Assembly (NCBI GenBank): GCA_964342355.1
Contig: CAYFFG010000006.1
Span: 62,001 to 126,000 of the forward strand
Length of the DNA stretch: 64,000 nucleotides
Direction: 5' to 3'
Source: Hirschia sp964342355
GTDB taxonomy: Bacteria > Pseudomonadota > Alphaproteobacteria > Caulobacterales > Hyphomonadaceae
Shown here: one piece after another, positions 24,521 to 32,598 of the stretch
How the letters are laid out: each line of letters opens with the position of its first letter
How positions within the stretch are numbered: position 1 is the first letter of the stretch
Notes under the pieces: generated by a model
Database searches by the model: none
Seen by the model: only the letters and a program-made list of their open reading frames with translations
Told to the model about the DNA's origin: nothing
Translations under genes and position numbers: made by a program

Positions 24521-24537
24521 TTCTGCGCAGTGGCTGT

Positions 24538-25266
24538 CTATTCTGAAGATGTATAAGAAATAGCAGCGAGCACAGGACCTGCATCTGCCGCCTGGACAAT
24601 GAAGACACAGGACTTTTCGCATCTGTCGATCGTTTCGCCCTTACCCTCGGAAAAGCTTGCAATGCGTTCAAGCACTGTCACGCGGTTAAAGTACACCATC
24701 TCTTTATCGCGATTGTATCCGTCTGTAGGCGTTTCGAAAGTTTGACCAGGAATGTAATCTGCCCGCCAGACATCGACGGGTTGGCTATCCATTACATCCA
24801 ATATCAGTTTTTCGCCATCAAACGACATGGACATGTCTTTGAGTGGTTTGGCCTCATTCTTGAGGTGATTAGTCAATGATTTCAGTTTTGACGCTGAGCA
24901 GTGGGACGCGGCATTGAATATCACTTGCGGAGTGTAAGGACCGCGACGGCCCATTGTCTCATTGATGGCGATTTGCCGTGCGCCAAATTCTGGTAATGCG
25001 AATGTGTCTTCCCAGCCCATATAGTTCCAATAATCGACAGCAAAGGTCAGAGCGATCACATCATGCGTCTGGGCAAATTCTGCAAACTCAGCATTTGCTT
25101 TTGGACAACGCGTACAGGACTGGCTGGTATAAAGCTCAACGAGTGTGGCTGCGTGTCTTTTATTGGATAAGGAGTCAGCCGCTCTTTCCGCGCAAGCAGG
25201 CTGCGCAGTCCAGACGCTGAGTAAAGATGCGCCAGCACAAAGGATCTTAAAGAGCGATAACTTCAT
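24538..25266 (-). CDS. DUF1223 family exported thioredoxin-like protein
   Basis: A 242-residue exported protein, signal peptide about 1-26 ending near AQPACA. The DUF1223 pattern is clear: VELYTSQSCTRCPKA with the CxxC pair Cys51/Cys54, then ALTFAVDYWNYMGWEDTFALP and GRRGPYTPQVIFNA. The family has a thioredoxin-like fold; its substrate is unknown. The CxxC suggests a periplasmic thiol-redox role, though whether it links to the ccm genes beyond acnA is only a guess. It has its own promoter region (25267-25413). Confidence 0.9.
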   Translation of the reverse strand: MKLSLFKILCAGASLLSVWTAQPACAERAADSLSNKRHAATLVELYTSQSCTRCPKANAEFAEFAQTHDVIALTFAVDYWNYMGWEDTFALPEFGARQIAINETMGRRGPYTPQVIFNAASHCSASKLKSLTNHLKNEAKPLKDMSMSFDGEKLILDVMDSQPVDVWRADYIPGQTFETPTDGYNRDKEMVYFNRVTVLERIASFSEGKGETIDRCEKSCVFIVQAADAGPVLAAISYTSSE

Positions 25267-25413
25267 GAAATAAAACTATATCCAAAGATGCATCACTGAC
25301 CAATCAATAGGGTGTGAGCCCAAAGCAATCACATCTGACGGGTTTCACACAACCTCTCAGTCATTTAAGTCCGTGATTGTGCGGGTTTTGATTAATGATC
25401 TGGCGAAAAATGA

Positions 25414-25448
25414 AAAGCCCGCGCGCTGTAATTTGGCGCGCGGACTTT
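25414..25448 (-). terminator. Rho-independent terminator of acnA
   Basis: AAAG-c-CCGCGCGC (25414-25426) pairs with GCGCGCGG-a-CTTT (25436-25448) with a single mismatch, loop of nine bases; on the minus strand it is followed by TTTTCATTTTT. It lies 32 bases past the acnA stop codon. Confidence 0.88.
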
Positions 25449-25480
25449 GTCTTTATTGACTTTTCCTGATGTGTGATCAG

Positions 25481-28159
25481 CTAGGAATTGCGAGCTAAGC
25501 TGCGCAATACATAATGAAGAATGCCACCATTTCGGAAATATTCGAGCTCATTCTCTGTGTCGATACGCACCTGAGCGTCGACAATTTTTTCTGAACTGTC
25601 GGCAAAATCAATCTTAATTTTGATCATCTGGCGCGGTTTAATGTCGGCGATGTTTTCGATCGTTATGATCTCTTCCCCGGTCATATCAAGATCGCTCCAA
25701 CCGCTACCTTCAGGCAGCTGAAGAGGCAGAACGCCCATACCGATCAGGTTCGAACGGTGGATGCGTTCAAAGGATGATGCGACCACAGCACGAACACCAA
25801 GCAGAAGTGTTCCCTTTGCGGCCCAGTCACGAGAGGAACCAGTGCCGTATTGTTCGCCCGCAAAAACGACCAAGGGCGTGCCTTCTTCTTTGTATTTCAT
25901 ACAAGCGTCGTAAATCGGCATGACTTCGCCGCCTGGGAAATATTTGGTCACGCCACCTTCTGTGCCCGGAACCATCTGGTTTTTGATCCGGATGTTAGCG
26001 AAAGTGCCGCGCATCATCACATCATGGTTACCACGTCGTGCGCCGTAAGAGTTGAACTCCATGACGGGCACGCCTTTTTCCCGCAGGTATTTGCCAGCAG
26101 GGCTGTCTGCTTTGATGTTACCTGCGGGCGAGATGTGGTCTGTTGTGATGGATTCGCCAAAGAGTCCCATCACTTTGGCCTTGATTATGTCGCCGGGCGC
26201 CTCTGGCGTCATGGACATGTTCTCAAAGTATGGTGGGTTAGCCACATAAGTGGATTCAGGCCATGTGTATGTTTCTCCGCCAGAAACGTCTATTGCCTGC
26301 CAGTGTTTGTCGCCTTTGAAGACATCGCCATAGCGCGCGTCAAACATTTCAGGTGTGACACAGGAACGAACCACTTCTGCAATTTCCTGGGATGTTGGCC
26401 AGATGTCAGAGAGGTAAACGGGTTCGTTTTCATCATCATAACCAACCGGATCTTTGGTTAGATTGACGTTCATGGAGCCAGCCAAAGCATACGCCACAAC
26501 AAGCGGTGGCGAAGCGAGGTAGTTTGCGCGCACATCTGGGTTTACGCGACCCTCGAAGTTCCGGTTACCGGAAAGCACAGATGTGGCGACCAAATCCTCA
26601 GCGGCAATAGCTTTCGATATCTTCTCGGGCAGTGGGCCTGAGTTACCGATACATGTCGTGCAGCCATAGCCGACCAAGTTAAAGCCAAGTTTGTCTAGGT
26701 CATCCTGAAGTCCGGCTTTTATCAGATAGTCTGTGACGACCTGAGATCCTGGCGCGAGAGAGGTTTTCACCCATGGCTGAACAGTGAGGCCTCTTTCTAC
26801 AGCTTTGCGCGCGACAAGACCGGCAGCCACAAGAACGGAGGGGTTGGACGTATTCGTACAGGATGTGATGGCGGCGATTACGACATCGCCATGACCAATC
26901 GAATACTCTTCGCCTTCAACTTTGGCGCGTTTGTGGGATACGTCGAGTTTGTTGAACTCTTTGTCGAGTGTCATGACAAAGGCATCGGCGGCATCATCCA
27001 GAATGATCCGGTCTTGAGGGCGTTTCGGTCCGGCGATGGACGGACGCACAGACGAAATGTCTAGTTCCAGCGTGTCTGTGAAAACGGGCTCGATATCAGA
27101 ACGCCACATGCCTTGAGCTTTTGCGTAGGCTTGAACCAACGCAATCTGCTCAGCTGAGCGTCCGGTCGTTTCAAGGTAATCCAGCGTTTCGTTGTCGACT
27201 GGGAAGAATCCACACGTCGCGCCGTATTCTGGCGCCATGTTTGAGATGGTCGCCTCATCTTCCAGGGTAAGATTTGCCAGCCCTTCACCATAGAATTCAA
27301 CGAACTTCCCGACCACGCCTTTTTCACGCAGCATGTCTACAACTGTCAAAACGAGGTCTGTCGCCGTAACGCCCTCAGCCAATGCGCCGGTCAATTTGAA
27401 ACCGATAACTTCCGGGATCAGCATGGAAACCGGTTGCCCGAGCATTGCGGCTTCCGCTTCGATGCCGCCCACACCCCAACCAAGCACGGAAAGCCCGTTG
27501 ACCATTGTTGTGTGGCTGTCCGTTCCCACACAGGTGTCTGGGTAGGCGATCATTGATCCGTCTTCTTCCTTCGTCCAGACGGTCTTGGCCAGGTATTCGA
27601 GGTTTACCTGGTGGCAGATGCCTGTGCCTGGAGGTACAGCGCGGAAATTATCAAAGGCGGTTTGACCCCATTTGAGGAATTCGTAGCGTTCCTTATTGCG
27701 CTCGTATTCGCGCTCAACGTTTTTTTCAAAGGAGTCTGCGCCACCGAAATAGTCGACCATGACAGAGTGGTCGATAACCAGATCGACCGGAACTTGAGGG
27801 TTAATCGCTTTGGGATCGGCGCCGAGCATTTTGGCCGCGTCACGCATTGCAGCTAAGTCAACAACTGCGGGAACGCCTGTAAAATCCTGCATCAGAACGC
27901 GCGCCGGACGATAAGCGATTTCGTGCTGCGCAGATCCTTTATCGTTTAACCAGGCCGCAAATGCCTTGATGTCGTCCGCAGTGACGGTTGTGCCGTCTTC
28001 GTTTCGCAGAAGATTTTCCAATAAAACTTTAAGCGACACAGGGAGCTTGGAAATATCTCCGAGGCCATTTTCAGAAGCGGCTGTTAGGCTGTAATAGATG
28101 TAAGGTTTACCATCGACTGTGATTTCGCGACGGGATTTAAAACTGTCGAGTGACGCCAT
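25481..28159 (-). CDS. acnA: Aconitate hydratase A
   Basis: An 892-residue TCA-cycle enzyme that interconverts citrate and isocitrate through a [4Fe-4S] cluster. Cluster cysteines are seen in ITSCTNTSNPS (about residue 430) and GYGCTTCIGNSGPLP (about 500). The C-terminal swivelling domain has YGTGSSRDWAAKGT. Length and ends match AcnA/IRP-type enzymes, not AcnB. Such enzymes can act as RNA-binding regulators when the cluster is lost, but this is not shown. It lies back to back with ccmA; the 160-bp gap holds both promoters and a small palindrome GTTAG-c-CTAAC (28251-28261). The acnA-ccm neighbourhood is common in alphaproteobacteria. Confidence 0.98.
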   Translation of the reverse strand: MASLDSFKSRREITVDGKPYIYYSLTAASENGLGDISKLPVSLKVLLENLLRNEDGTTVTADDIKAFAAWLNDKGSAQHEIAYRPARVLMQDFTGVPAVVDLAAMRDAAKMLGADPKAINPQVPVDLVIDHSVMVDYFGGADSFEKNVEREYERNKERYEFLKWGQTAFDNFRAVPPGTGICHQVNLEYLAKTVWTKEEDGSMIAYPDTCVGTDSHTTMVNGLSVLGWGVGGIEAEAAMLGQPVSMLIPEVIGFKLTGALAEGVTATDLVLTVVDMLREKGVVGKFVEFYGEGLANLTLEDEATISNMAPEYGATCGFFPVDNETLDYLETTGRSAEQIALVQAYAKAQGMWRSDIEPVFTDTLELDISSVRPSIAGPKRPQDRIILDDAADAFVMTLDKEFNKLDVSHKRAKVEGEEYSIGHGDVVIAAITSCTNTSNPSVLVAAGLVARKAVERGLTVQPWVKTSLAPGSQVVTDYLIKAGLQDDLDKLGFNLVGYGCTTCIGNSGPLPEKISKAIAAEDLVATSVLSGNRNFEGRVNPDVRANYLASPPLVVAYALAGSMNVNLTKDPVGYDDENEPVYLSDIWPTSQEIAEVVRSCVTPEMFDARYGDVFKGDKHWQAIDVSGGETYTWPESTYVANPPYFENMSMTPEAPGDIIKAKVMGLFGESITTDHISPAGNIKADSPAGKYLREKGVPVMEFNSYGARRGNHDVMMRGTFANIRIKNQMVPGTEGGVTKYFPGGEVMPIYDACMKYKEEGTPLVVFAGEQYGTGSSRDWAAKGTLLLGVRAVVASSFERIHRSNLIGMGVLPLQLPEGSGWSDLDMTGEEIITIENIADIKPRQMIKIKIDFADSSEKIVDAQVRIDTENELEYFRNGGILHYVLRSLARNS

Positions 28160-28319
28160 AAGAAGAATCCTTCCAGACTGGTAAGTCCAGTACGGTGGTT
28201 AAAGGGTCGCGGGTGATTTTGCACCCCTCACGTTGTATGTATGGGGCCGTGTTAGCCTAACCAAGTGAGAACAACAATTCGCTTGGCCTTCGACTTTAAG
28301 ATATAGGACCATAACAATC

Positions 28320-28964
28320 TTGGAAAGCGCGCTTATAGTTCGAAACCTGACCGTATCGCGGGGATATCGCACACTCTTTAGCCAAATTTCTTTTGAGGCG
28401 ATGCGCGGATGTGTTTTGGAGCTTCGCGGTGCGAATGGCGCAGGCAAATCCAGTTTGTTACGTGTGCTTGCGGGGCTGACGCGTCCTGATCATGGTGAAG
28501 TGGTTATGCTAGATGGAGAGGGAGGCGACGCGCCTTTTCATCTTTTGGGGCATCGCGATGGTGTCAAACCTCAGGAAACGGTCGAAGAGCAGGTCCGCTT
28601 CTGGGTGCGTTTCTACGGCGAAGATTTTGCCGTCATTCGACATGTGCTTGAGCAAGTCAATTTATGGAAACGCCGTGATGTGCCGGGCAGGGGATTGTCG
28701 GCCGGTCAACGTCGCCGTTTGGCGCTGGCGAGATTATTAATCGCATACCGTCCTATATGGCTTTTGGACGAACCATTCGCTTCTTTGGACAAGGATGGCC
28801 AAGCGCTGGTGAAGGACTTGGTCAAATCGCATTGTGACAAGGGCGGAACAGTTATTGCCGCCATGCACGGCGAAGGTTTCGACAATGCGCTGACTTTTGA
28901 GATTGTACCGCCTCAAAAGAAAAACGTGATGGATGCTCCAGACGTTTTGGACGCGTGTTTATGA
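28320..28964 (+). CDS. ccmA: Heme exporter ATP-binding protein CcmA
   Basis: A 214-residue ABC ATPase of the cytochrome c maturation system I. Walker A GANGAGKSSLLR, signature LSAGQRRRLALARL, Walker B WLLDEPFASLD; the short length and LGHRDGVKP segment are CcmA features. With CcmB it provides ATP hydrolysis that releases heme-loaded CcmE from CcmCD. The start codon is TTG at 28320, with AGGA about a dozen bases upstream; no ATG is available in the right place. ccmB overlaps its stop codon by four bases. Confidence 0.95.
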   Translation: MESALIVRNLTVSRGYRTLFSQISFEAMRGCVLELRGANGAGKSSLLRVLAGLTRPDHGEVVMLDGEGGDAPFHLLGHRDGVKPQETVEEQVRFWVRFYGEDFAVIRHVLEQVNLWKRRDVPGRGLSAGQRRRLALARLLIAYRPIWLLDEPFASLDKDGQALVKDLVKSHCDKGGTVIAAMHGEGFDNALTFEIVPPQKKNVMDAPDVLDACL

Positions 28965-29632
28965 AATCTATTTCTTTAATGTCTTTGTTCGTGCGCGAAC
29001 TGAAGACCGCATGGTCTGGTGGCGGAGGCGCAGCTTTGCCTGTTGGCTTTTTTACTGGCGCCGCTACTTTGACCCCGCTTGCGCTTGGGCCGGCTGCTGA
29101 ATTGCTACGCGCGGCAGGACCAGGAATATTGTTCATTGCGCTCGCTTTAGCGTCCCTCTTGCCGATGGAGCGTCTGTTTCAGGCTGATCTTGAGGATGGG
29201 ACGCTCGAAGTCGTTGCTTCTTCAGGTGCGTCTTTAACAGGTGTGGCATTGGCCAAGACTCTTGCGCATTGGATGGCGTCTGGCCTGCCGCTGGCTTTTA
29301 TTGCGCCCGTACTTTGGATAATGCTGTTAGGGCCTGTAAATGCGTTAGGTGTCGTATTGCTGATCTCCCTGTTTGGTGGGGCTGCGTTTTTCTTTATCGG
29401 ATCTATCGGAGCAGCACTGACTGCAGGCGTTCGTCGCGGTGGATTGTTGATTGCACTTGTCGCATTGCCCTTATATGCGCCAGCGACAATATTTGGGGCC
29501 TCAGCGCTTTATGCAGCTGCTGAAGGGCGTGACGCTTCACAAGCAATGGCTTTGTGTGCTGCATGCGCATTGGCTGCAATCGCGCTTGGACCTTTTGCAG
29601 CAGGCGCTGCACTGAAAACAGCTTTGGACTAG
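28961..29632 (+). CDS. ccmB: Heme exporter permease CcmB
   Basis: A 223-residue inner-membrane protein with six predicted helices. Typical CcmB features are the start LFVRELKTAW, the conserved LFQADLEDGTLE and the segment GALTAGVRRGGLLIALVALPLY (in pieces). I use ATG 28961, which overlaps the ccmA stop as ATGA, instead of GTG 28955 two codons earlier. It is the membrane partner of CcmA in the CcmABCD complex. Confidence 0.95.
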   Translation: MKSISLMSLFVRELKTAWSGGGGAALPVGFFTGAATLTPLALGPAAELLRAAGPGILFIALALASLLPMERLFQADLEDGTLEVVASSGASLTGVALAKTLAHWMASGLPLAFIAPVLWIMLLGPVNALGVVLLISLFGGAAFFFIGSIGAALTAGVRRGGLLIALVALPLYAPATIFGASALYAAAEGRDASQAMALCAACALAAIALGPFAAGAALKTALD

Positions 29633-29644
29633 GACAGACAGACT

Positions 29645-30418
29645 ATGATCTCACGCTTTGCTAATCCGCATGCGTTTATGCAGGTGACGCGTCATGTGGG
29701 ACCTGTCGTGCTGGGTCTTGCGGGTGTGTTCTTATTTATTGGCGTTTATGTTGGGTTGTTTGTTGCGCCGCCCGATTACCGCCAAGGCGATGCGGCAAGG
29801 ATAATGTTTATCCATGTGCCAGCCGCGATGATGTGTATGGGCGCTTATACTTTTATGGCGGGGGCAAGTGTTTCGTCACTCGTCTGGAAGCATGCGCTTG
29901 CCGATATAGCAGGCAAGTCAGCTGCGCCAATCGGTGCGATCTTCACGTTGATATGCTTATTAACAGGTAGTTTGTGGGGAAAACCTATCTGGAACACATG
30001 GTGGGAATGGGATGCGCGCCTGACCTCCGTTCTTGTGCTGTTTTTCCTGTATCTTGGATATATAGCGATTTGGAGTGCGTTTGAGACGCCTCAGAAGGCA
30101 GGCCGAGCGGCGGCAGTTCTGTGCCTAGTTGGCGCGGTTAATTTGCCCATTATAAAATGGTCAGTGAATTGGTGGTCGACGCTACACCAAAAAGCCTCGA
30201 TCCGTCTGGCGGATGATTGGATTGATAAGTTAGGCAATAATCCGGCTGAGGTTATACATTCGGAATTGCCCGAACCTTTTATAAGCCCGCTATTGCTGGT
30301 GTTGGTCGGCTATGCGCTTTTGTTTGTCGGCCTTGTGATTTTAAACATGCGCGCTGAGATTTATTCAAGACGCGCAGAAGCGCTCATCCAGCGCCGCTAT
30401 GCATTTGAGGACGGCTGA
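29645..30418 (+). CDS. ccmC: Heme exporter/heme-handling protein CcmC
   Basis: A 257-residue protein with six predicted helices and the tryptophan-rich WWEWDAR motif of the heme-handling family (CcmC/CcmF/CcsA). Conserved His residues flank it (in FIHVPAAMM and TLHQKAS), the likely heme ligands. CcmC loads heme onto CcmE at the periplasmic face. It is preceded by a GGACAGACAGACT leader after ccmB and followed by ccmD after a seven-base gap. Confidence 0.96.
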   Translation: MISRFANPHAFMQVTRHVGPVVLGLAGVFLFIGVYVGLFVAPPDYRQGDAARIMFIHVPAAMMCMGAYTFMAGASVSSLVWKHALADIAGKSAAPIGAIFTLICLLTGSLWGKPIWNTWWEWDARLTSVLVLFFLYLGYIAIWSAFETPQKAGRAAAVLCLVGAVNLPIIKWSVNWWSTLHQKASIRLADDWIDKLGNNPAEVIHSELPEPFISPLLLVLVGYALLFVGLVILNMRAEIYSRRAEALIQRRYAFEDG

Positions 30419-30425
30419 ATTGATC

Positions 30426-30566
30426 ATGGATAAATACGCACCTTATGTTTGGTCAGCTTATTCAGTTGCGCTCGGCTTACTTGCTTTGCTTAGCGCTGGC
30501 GTGTTGTGGCGGCTCATGACGTCGAAGAAAAAACTCTCCAAACTGCAAGAGGAAGATGCGGAATGA
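30426..30566 (+). CDS. ccmD: Heme exporter protein CcmD
   Basis: A 46-residue membrane protein, seven bases after ccmC. It begins MDKYAPYVWSAY, the conserved CcmD motif (aromatic, then W-x-A-Y), has one membrane helix at about 11-31 and a charged Lys/Glu tail. CcmD stabilises CcmABC and is needed to release holo-CcmE. Its stop codon overlaps the ccmG start (ATGA at 30563-30566), showing that the five ccm genes are translated as one unit. Confidence 0.93.
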   Translation: MDKYAPYVWSAYSVALGLLALLSAGVLWRLMTSKKKLSKLQEEDAE

Positions 30567-31117
30567 AACGTATCGTCTTCGTACTTCCGATTGTATTTTT
30601 GTTGATCGTGGGCGTTGTCTCTCTCATTCAGTTAAGCAAACCGCCAGAAAGCAAAGCGACGCTTTTTACAGGCAAGCCTCGTCCAGCGCCGATGGTCACG
30701 CTCGAAACGCTTGAGGGTGGAACTTTCAAAATGGCTGATCATTTGGGTAAGCCAATGATCGTAAACATTTGGGCGACTTGGTGTGCGCCATGTAAAATCG
30801 AGCATCCAGTGCTTTTGGATATGTCCGAAACACTGCCGATTGTGGGATTGTCGTACAAGGATAAACCAGAAGATATACGTGCGCTTCTCTCGCAAGAAGG
30901 CGATCCGTTTGCACATCATCCACTTGATCAGGATGGACAAACATCTCTTGGTTTTGGGTTGGCTTCAGTACCGGAAACTTTTTTGATTGACGCTGAAGGC
31001 ACAATCGTGCGCCACCACAAAGGCGTGATTACACCTGATGAAGCGGCAATTTTCTTGGCGGCGTATGACGCCCTGAACGAGCAAGCCCAAGGAAACGAAG
31101 TTGAAAAAGAAAGCTAG
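30563..31117 (+). CDS. ccmG: Thiol:disulfide interchange protein CcmG/DsbE
   Basis: A 184-residue membrane-anchored periplasmic thioredoxin. N-terminal anchor about 5-22; active site WATWCAPC with Cys74 and Cys77; the cis-Pro loop SVPETFLID near residue 137. It reduces apocytochrome c (CcmH partner) for heme attachment. An upstream in-frame extension from GTG 30506 lies inside ccmD and is not the start. The last bases of the gene, CTAG, contain the stop codons of both this gene and the convergent marR-type gene. ccmE, ccmF and ccmH are not in this window. Confidence 0.95.
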   Translation: MKRIVFVLPIVFLLIVGVVSLIQLSKPPESKATLFTGKPRPAPMVTLETLEGGTFKMADHLGKPMIVNIWATWCAPCKIEHPVLLDMSETLPIVGLSYKDKPEDIRALLSQEGDPFAHHPLDQDGQTSLGFGLASVPETFLIDAEGTIVRHHKGVITPDEAAIFLAAYDALNEQAQGNEVEKES

Positions 31118-31647
31118 TGCTTTTTCTTCTTCTTTTTCTTCTTTTTCCCGTCTTTGCCCTTTTTTGATTTTTTGAGTTTTCCGTCCTCATCGACCTCATC
31201 ACCGGTCAGGATCGATAAAACATCCATGAAGGATTTTCGGCGGTTCTTTGGAAGCGCGTTTAACAGTGCGTCGTCAACAGAACGCATTGCCGGGAGGGCT
31301 TCTTCAAGGCGAGCGCGGCCTTCAGCGGTCAATCGGACTGATTTTGCGCGCGCGTCATCTTCAGCAACTGTACGCTCGACCAATCCGCGCGTTTCCATGC
31401 GCGCGATCATGTCGGCAAGTGTCGATCGGTCGATCCCGGTTTCACTCACGAGTTTGGATTGGCTAAGGCCCTCGTTTTCGGAGACAGCGGCAAGAACCAC
31501 TGACTGTCTGAGTGTGACGCCATCTGACATCCCCAGATCTGCGAAGACTTCAGTAGCGAGTTGCTGCGCGCGGCGAAGCAAATGTGCAGGGGACTCGCTC
31601 AGTTTAAAAGCGTCGTCCGCAGTTTTCTCTTCAACGATGTCGTCCAT
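31114..31647 (-). CDS. MarR family regulator with C-terminal polylysine tail
   Basis: A 177-residue winged-helix protein. The MarR core spans about residues 15-135: helix-turn-helix LSQSKLVSETGIDRSTLADMI (in pieces), the wing KSVRLTAEGRARLEEA, and the usual Asp-Arg in the recognition wing region VERTVAEDDARAK. The C-terminus is unusual: after GDEVDEDGKL come about 22 residues made almost entirely of Lys, Gly and Ser, including nine lysines in a row, ending KKH. The tail could bind nucleic acid nonspecifically. I use ATG 31647; the longer frame begins with TTG 31683. It is convergent with ccmG and shares the stop-codon palindrome CTAG. Regulated genes are unknown. Confidence 0.82.
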   Translation of the reverse strand: MDDIVEEKTADDAFKLSESPAHLLRRAQQLATEVFADLGMSDGVTLRQSVVLAAVSENEGLSQSKLVSETGIDRSTLADMIARMETRGLVERTVAEDDARAKSVRLTAEGRARLEEALPAMRSVDDALLNALPKNRRKSFMDVLSILTGDEVDEDGKLKKSKKGKDGKKKKKKKKKH

Positions 31648-31889
31648 GCTCAGCGCCCTGTTGCTTTCTACACAACCGTACAAAGCTTATAACCGTCCGG
31701 GCTCGGATTACATTTGGAATCAGATCAATTCAAATGAAGTTTTTTTGTCACGCCGTGGATAGGGCGTTTTCAGCGGGTCAATGACCGATTTTTATCTCAA
31801 ATCATAATTGATGTTGAGCAAAAGTGGAAAAATTGACTTATCTCTTGTTCTCCCAAAAGGGGAGCGAAACAATTTATACGTGTTGATGC

Positions 31890-32549
31890 TTATTCAGCAG
31901 AGTCTTGTGCTTCTTCTGGTTGGCGTATGTGTTTCATTAGGTATGGCATGTTCAGCATCATGAAGATGAAGGTTGCCGGCACCACCAGAAAGATTTTAGC
32001 GTTGGCCCAGAAATCTTCTGAATAATTGCGCCACAGGAATTCGTTAAGCGCTGCTAAGAAGATATAGAAAAACCCCCAGCGTATGGCGAAGACTTTCCAG
32101 GCATGATCCGGCAGATCGAAGGCATGCTGGAATGCAAGTTTCCACACATTCTTTCCAAAAGCCAGACCGCCAAAAATCAAACCGGCAAACAGGAGATTGA
32201 TGATTGTTGGTTTGTAATAGGCGAATTCAGGGCTTTGGAAGTAAAGAGTCAGCCCGCCAAACACTGTGACAATAGCAGCAGACACCCATACCATCGGAGA
32301 GATTTTGCGTTTTGTGAACAGGCTCCAACCAATGACGCCTAGCGTGGCCGCCATGAACACGCCTGTGCCCCAATAGATAGCATTTTCTTTGGAAAGTAGG
32401 CCCGCGCCTTCTTCAAATCGCCGCACGACATTGTAAGTCAGCACGAAGATCAGGACAGGTCCGAGCTCAAACAATACCTGAGATCCGCTCGTTTTTGTTT
32501 GAGCTGTCTCAGTTTTTTTATCGTCCTGATGTTCGGGCGTATCGGTCAT
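31890..32549 (-). CDS. yciB: Septation protein A (YciB/IspZ family)
   Basis: A 219-residue inner-membrane protein with five or six helices. After a polar N-terminus (1-25) the family signature begins at LFELGPVLIFVLTYN; the ITINLLFAG-type segment and the late LNEFLWRNYSEDFWANAKIF (in pieces) are diagnostic. YciB/IspZ affects cell-envelope synthesis and septation by an unknown mechanism. In alphaproteobacteria it usually sits between ftsY and the ccm genes, as here apart from two inserted transporter genes. Confidence 0.93.
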   Translation of the reverse strand: MTDTPEHQDDKKTETAQTKTSGSQVLFELGPVLIFVLTYNVVRRFEEGAGLLSKENAIYWGTGVFMAATLGVIGWSLFTKRKISPMVWVSAAIVTVFGGLTLYFQSPEFAYYKPTIINLLFAGLIFGGLAFGKNVWKLAFQHAFDLPDHAWKVFAIRWGFFYIFLAALNEFLWRNYSEDFWANAKIFLVVPATFIFMMLNMPYLMKHIRQPEEAQDSAE

Positions 32550-32598
32550 ATGGCCACCTGGGTTAGACTAATGTGTACGAAAACGTGCGTGTTTCAGA

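Noticed and set aside
30506..30562. Longer CcmG starting inside ccmD
   Set aside because: ccmD is a clear gene in another frame here, and ATG 30563 gives the usual anchor and the ATGA coupling.
31801..31889. Small CTCCC/GGGAG hairpin downstream of yciB as a terminator
   Set aside because: It is upstream of no gene end in the right orientation: yciB ends at 31890 reading left, the stem is only five pairs and has no T-run after it.
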